A program made the position numbers and the translations under genes. The notes below the pieces were generated by a model. The model was given only the letters and a program-made list of their open reading frames with translations, searched no databases and was not told where the DNA came from. A stretch of DNA of 14,725 nt from Acidimicrobiaceae bacterium. Lineage in GTDB: Bacteria; Actinomycetota; Acidimicrobiia; Acidimicrobiales; Palsa-688. Shown piece by piece: positions 13,453 through 14,725 of the stretch (the first letter of the stretch is position 1; each line of letters opens with the position of its first letter). The stretch lies in contig PMLI01000124.1 of the NCBI GenBank assembly GCA_003158835.1, forward strand, positions 1-14,725, in the 5' to 3' direction.

Positions 13453-14725
13453 CCAAGGTCACCGTGGCCGTGTGCGACTGGCCGGCCTGGTCCTCCCAGC
13501 CAACTTTCACCTTCTGGCCCGGGTGATGAGGAATGAGCAACTGGGTCAGCTGCGACGGCGAAGTGACGGCGTGGCCATCCACTGAAACGATCGTGTCGCC
13601 GGGGCCGATGCCCGCTGATTGCGCCGGGCCGCCGTTTACGACGTTGCTGACCGCTACGCCGGGGCCCCCCAGGCCGGTCCCGCCGCTGAACTGCCCGTAG
13701 TACGGGCTCTCATTGGTCGAGCCGACGAGGACACCCAGGAAGGCTGTCGAGCCTATGTGAACGGTCGCACTGGCCTGACTGGCCTCGATCTTCTTGGCTA
13801 TCGTGAGCGCCCCGCTGAGGGGGATGGCAAAGCCGGCATTTCCCTGCGACGAAAACGCGAAGCCCTGCGACGCCGCCGTGTCCATGCCGATGACCTGGCC
13901 GGACGCGTTGACCAATGGCCCACCGGAGTCGCCGGCCTCAACGTTGGCATTGACCTCGATGAGGCCTGAGAGCTGCTCGCTGGACCCGGTGAGCTGGTCA
14001 GACGCGGTGATCGACTGGTCCAGGGCCGTGATCGACCCGCCCGCGCTGGTGGGTGAGCCTCCCGCGCCACCGGCGTTGCCGATGGCTACGACGGCCTCAC
14101 CGATGGACGGCGCGGACATGGCCAGTTTTACCGTCTTCAGGCCTGAAGCCCCTTGGAGCTGGAGGACGGCGATATCGCGGCTGAGGTCGTAACCCACCAC
14201 CGTGGCAGAGTAGGTCCTGCCATTGCCCACGTCGGTCACACTTATCTTTGTCGCCCCGTCAACCACGTGGTTGTTAGTGAGGATCTCGCCGTTTGAGGTG
14301 AGCACGATCCCCGTACCCGCTCCCTCGGCGCCCTGGTAGTTGAGGGTCGTGTTGACATCGACGATCGCCTGGTCGACTTTGGCGGCGATAGCGGAGACAT
14401 CCGACGGTGCGCCCGCACCTTGGGTGGTACCCGGGCCACTGCCGCCTGAGCCGTTGCCGTAAGAGTAGGGGGAGGTGCCGTAGTTTGTCCCCGGCCCCGG
14501 TACCGTTCCGGTCCCTCCGCTACCGCTGCCCGCGCCCCCGGTGCTGCCATTGCCCCCGGCGCTGGCATTGCCCCCGGTGCTGGCATTGCCCCCGGTGCTG
14601 CCATTGGTGGTAGGAACCGTACTCCCCGGCACCGCCAGGTTCGCCGACCGGCTGGAGGGCCAAACGGCATGACTGATGCCGGCACCGGCCACCGCCGCGG
14701 CCGCGATCACCAACGCGGCGGCGAC
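13433..14725 (-). CDS. Membrane-anchored HtrA-like trypsin/PDZ serine protease, N-terminus beyond window
   Basis: This is a DegP/HtrA-type S1C serine protease for extracytoplasmic protein quality control. The frame is open to the right edge, so the start lies outside. Numbering below starts at the TTG at 14713, which is probably internal because the hydrophobic anchor (VAAALVIAAAAVAGAGI) continues upstream. After the anchor is a low-complexity linker (30-105) with six-residue Gly-Asn-Ser/Thr repeats. The protease domain has H149 (TNNHVV), D180 (DLSRDIAVL) and S263 (EAGDSGGPLV). A PDZ domain follows (about 323-420, GVAVSNVVNGGPAQSAGIGPGD). The architecture is that of actinobacterial HtrA/PepD proteins, with protease outside the membrane and an N-terminal tail inside, which in many relatives is long and basic but is not visible here. 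It is convergent with vsr and overlaps it by 20 nt. Confidence 0.94.
   Translation of the reverse strand, partial: VAAALVIAAAAVAGAGISHAVWPSSRSANLAVPGSTVPTTNGSTGGNASTGGNASAGGNGSTGGAGSGSGGTGTVPGPGTNYGTSPYSYGNGSGGSGPGTTQGAGAPSDVSAIAAKVDQAIVDVNTTLNYQGAEGAGTGIVLTSNGEILTNNHVVDGATKISVTDVGNGRTYSATVVGYDLSRDIAVLQLQGASGLKTVKLAMSAPSIGEAVVAIGNAGGAGGSPTSAGGSITALDQSITASDQLTGSSEQLSGLIEVNANVEAGDSGGPLVNASGQVIGMDTAASQGFAFSSQGNAGFAIPLSGALTIAKKIEASQASATVHIGSTAFLGVLVGSTNESPYYGQFSGGTGLGGPGVAVSNVVNGGPAQSAGIGPGDTIVSVDGHAVTSPSQLTQLLIPHHPGQKVKVGWEDQAGQSHTATVTLASGPPA
14535..14606 (-). repeat. Four 18-bp tandem repeats in the protease linker
   Basis: Four consecutive 18-bp units (plus-strand form CCCCCGGTGCTGCCATTG with one or two changes) are in frame. 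Each encodes six residues of the type GG-N-(A/G)-S-(T/A). They form part of the flexible linker between membrane anchor and protease domain. Such repeats can change copy number by slippage without breaking the frame. Confidence 0.85.

Noticed and set aside
14535..14606. Tandem repeats as a CRISPR array
   Set aside because: Units are contiguous without spacers, in frame, and encode a protein linker.

Overview
The window is GC-rich, with short intergenic gaps, GTG/TTG start options and strong GGAGG-type ribosome binding sites. This suggests a free-living high-GC actinobacterium. An acid-type secreted S53 peptidase and a GH3 glycosidase fit a soil or plant-litter saprotroph, perhaps Acidimicrobiia-like. 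The lineage is an inference from gene content and composition, not a placement. I see no IS element, integrase, prophage or CRISPR array.

Left part (1-3600): a 5' portion of a GH3 beta-glycosidase runs off the left edge on the minus strand. Divergent from it is an acyl-ACP thioesterase-type double-hotdog gene, followed on the plus strand by a secreted sedolisin (S53) peptidase. Both the GH3 and the S53 upstream regions carry operator-like symmetric repeats.

Centre (3600-10120): a sugar or polyol catabolic locus built around a ROK-family repressor. It contains two different members of the uroporphyrinogen-decarboxylase (URO-D)/MtaA superfamily, transcribed towards each other. The minus-strand one follows, after 31 nt, a 494-aa mannitol dehydrogenase-type polyol/hexuronate oxidoreductase. 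The ROK gene is divergent from that oxidoreductase, and a zinc-dependent medium-chain alcohol dehydrogenase lies downstream of ROK. A related AT-rich sequence sits in the oxidoreductase/ROK gap and again before the alcohol dehydrogenase, and is the likely ROK operator. In the first site it overlaps a well-formed promoter (TTGACA, 17 nt, TTTACT) for the oxidoreductase/URO-D operon. The two URO-D proteins keep an HxC motif. The minus-strand copy also has the third cysteine of the zinc site of methylcobamide methyltransferases, while the plus-strand copy has histidine there. Neither looks like a heme enzyme. The pathway they serve is unknown and is the most interesting question here.

Right part (10120-14725): a gene-poor stretch, a tRNA-Gly(CCC) with its terminator, a 523-aa secreted protein of unknown function, and a 590-nt gene-free gap. 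That gap contains a candidate promoter followed by three hairpins in series, which may be a small structured RNA. Then comes a Vsr-type DNA mismatch endonuclease with no neighbouring methyltransferase. Its 3' end contains a perfect 18-bp hairpin and overlaps the 3' end of a convergent, membrane-anchored HtrA-like serine protease with a PDZ domain, which runs off the right edge.
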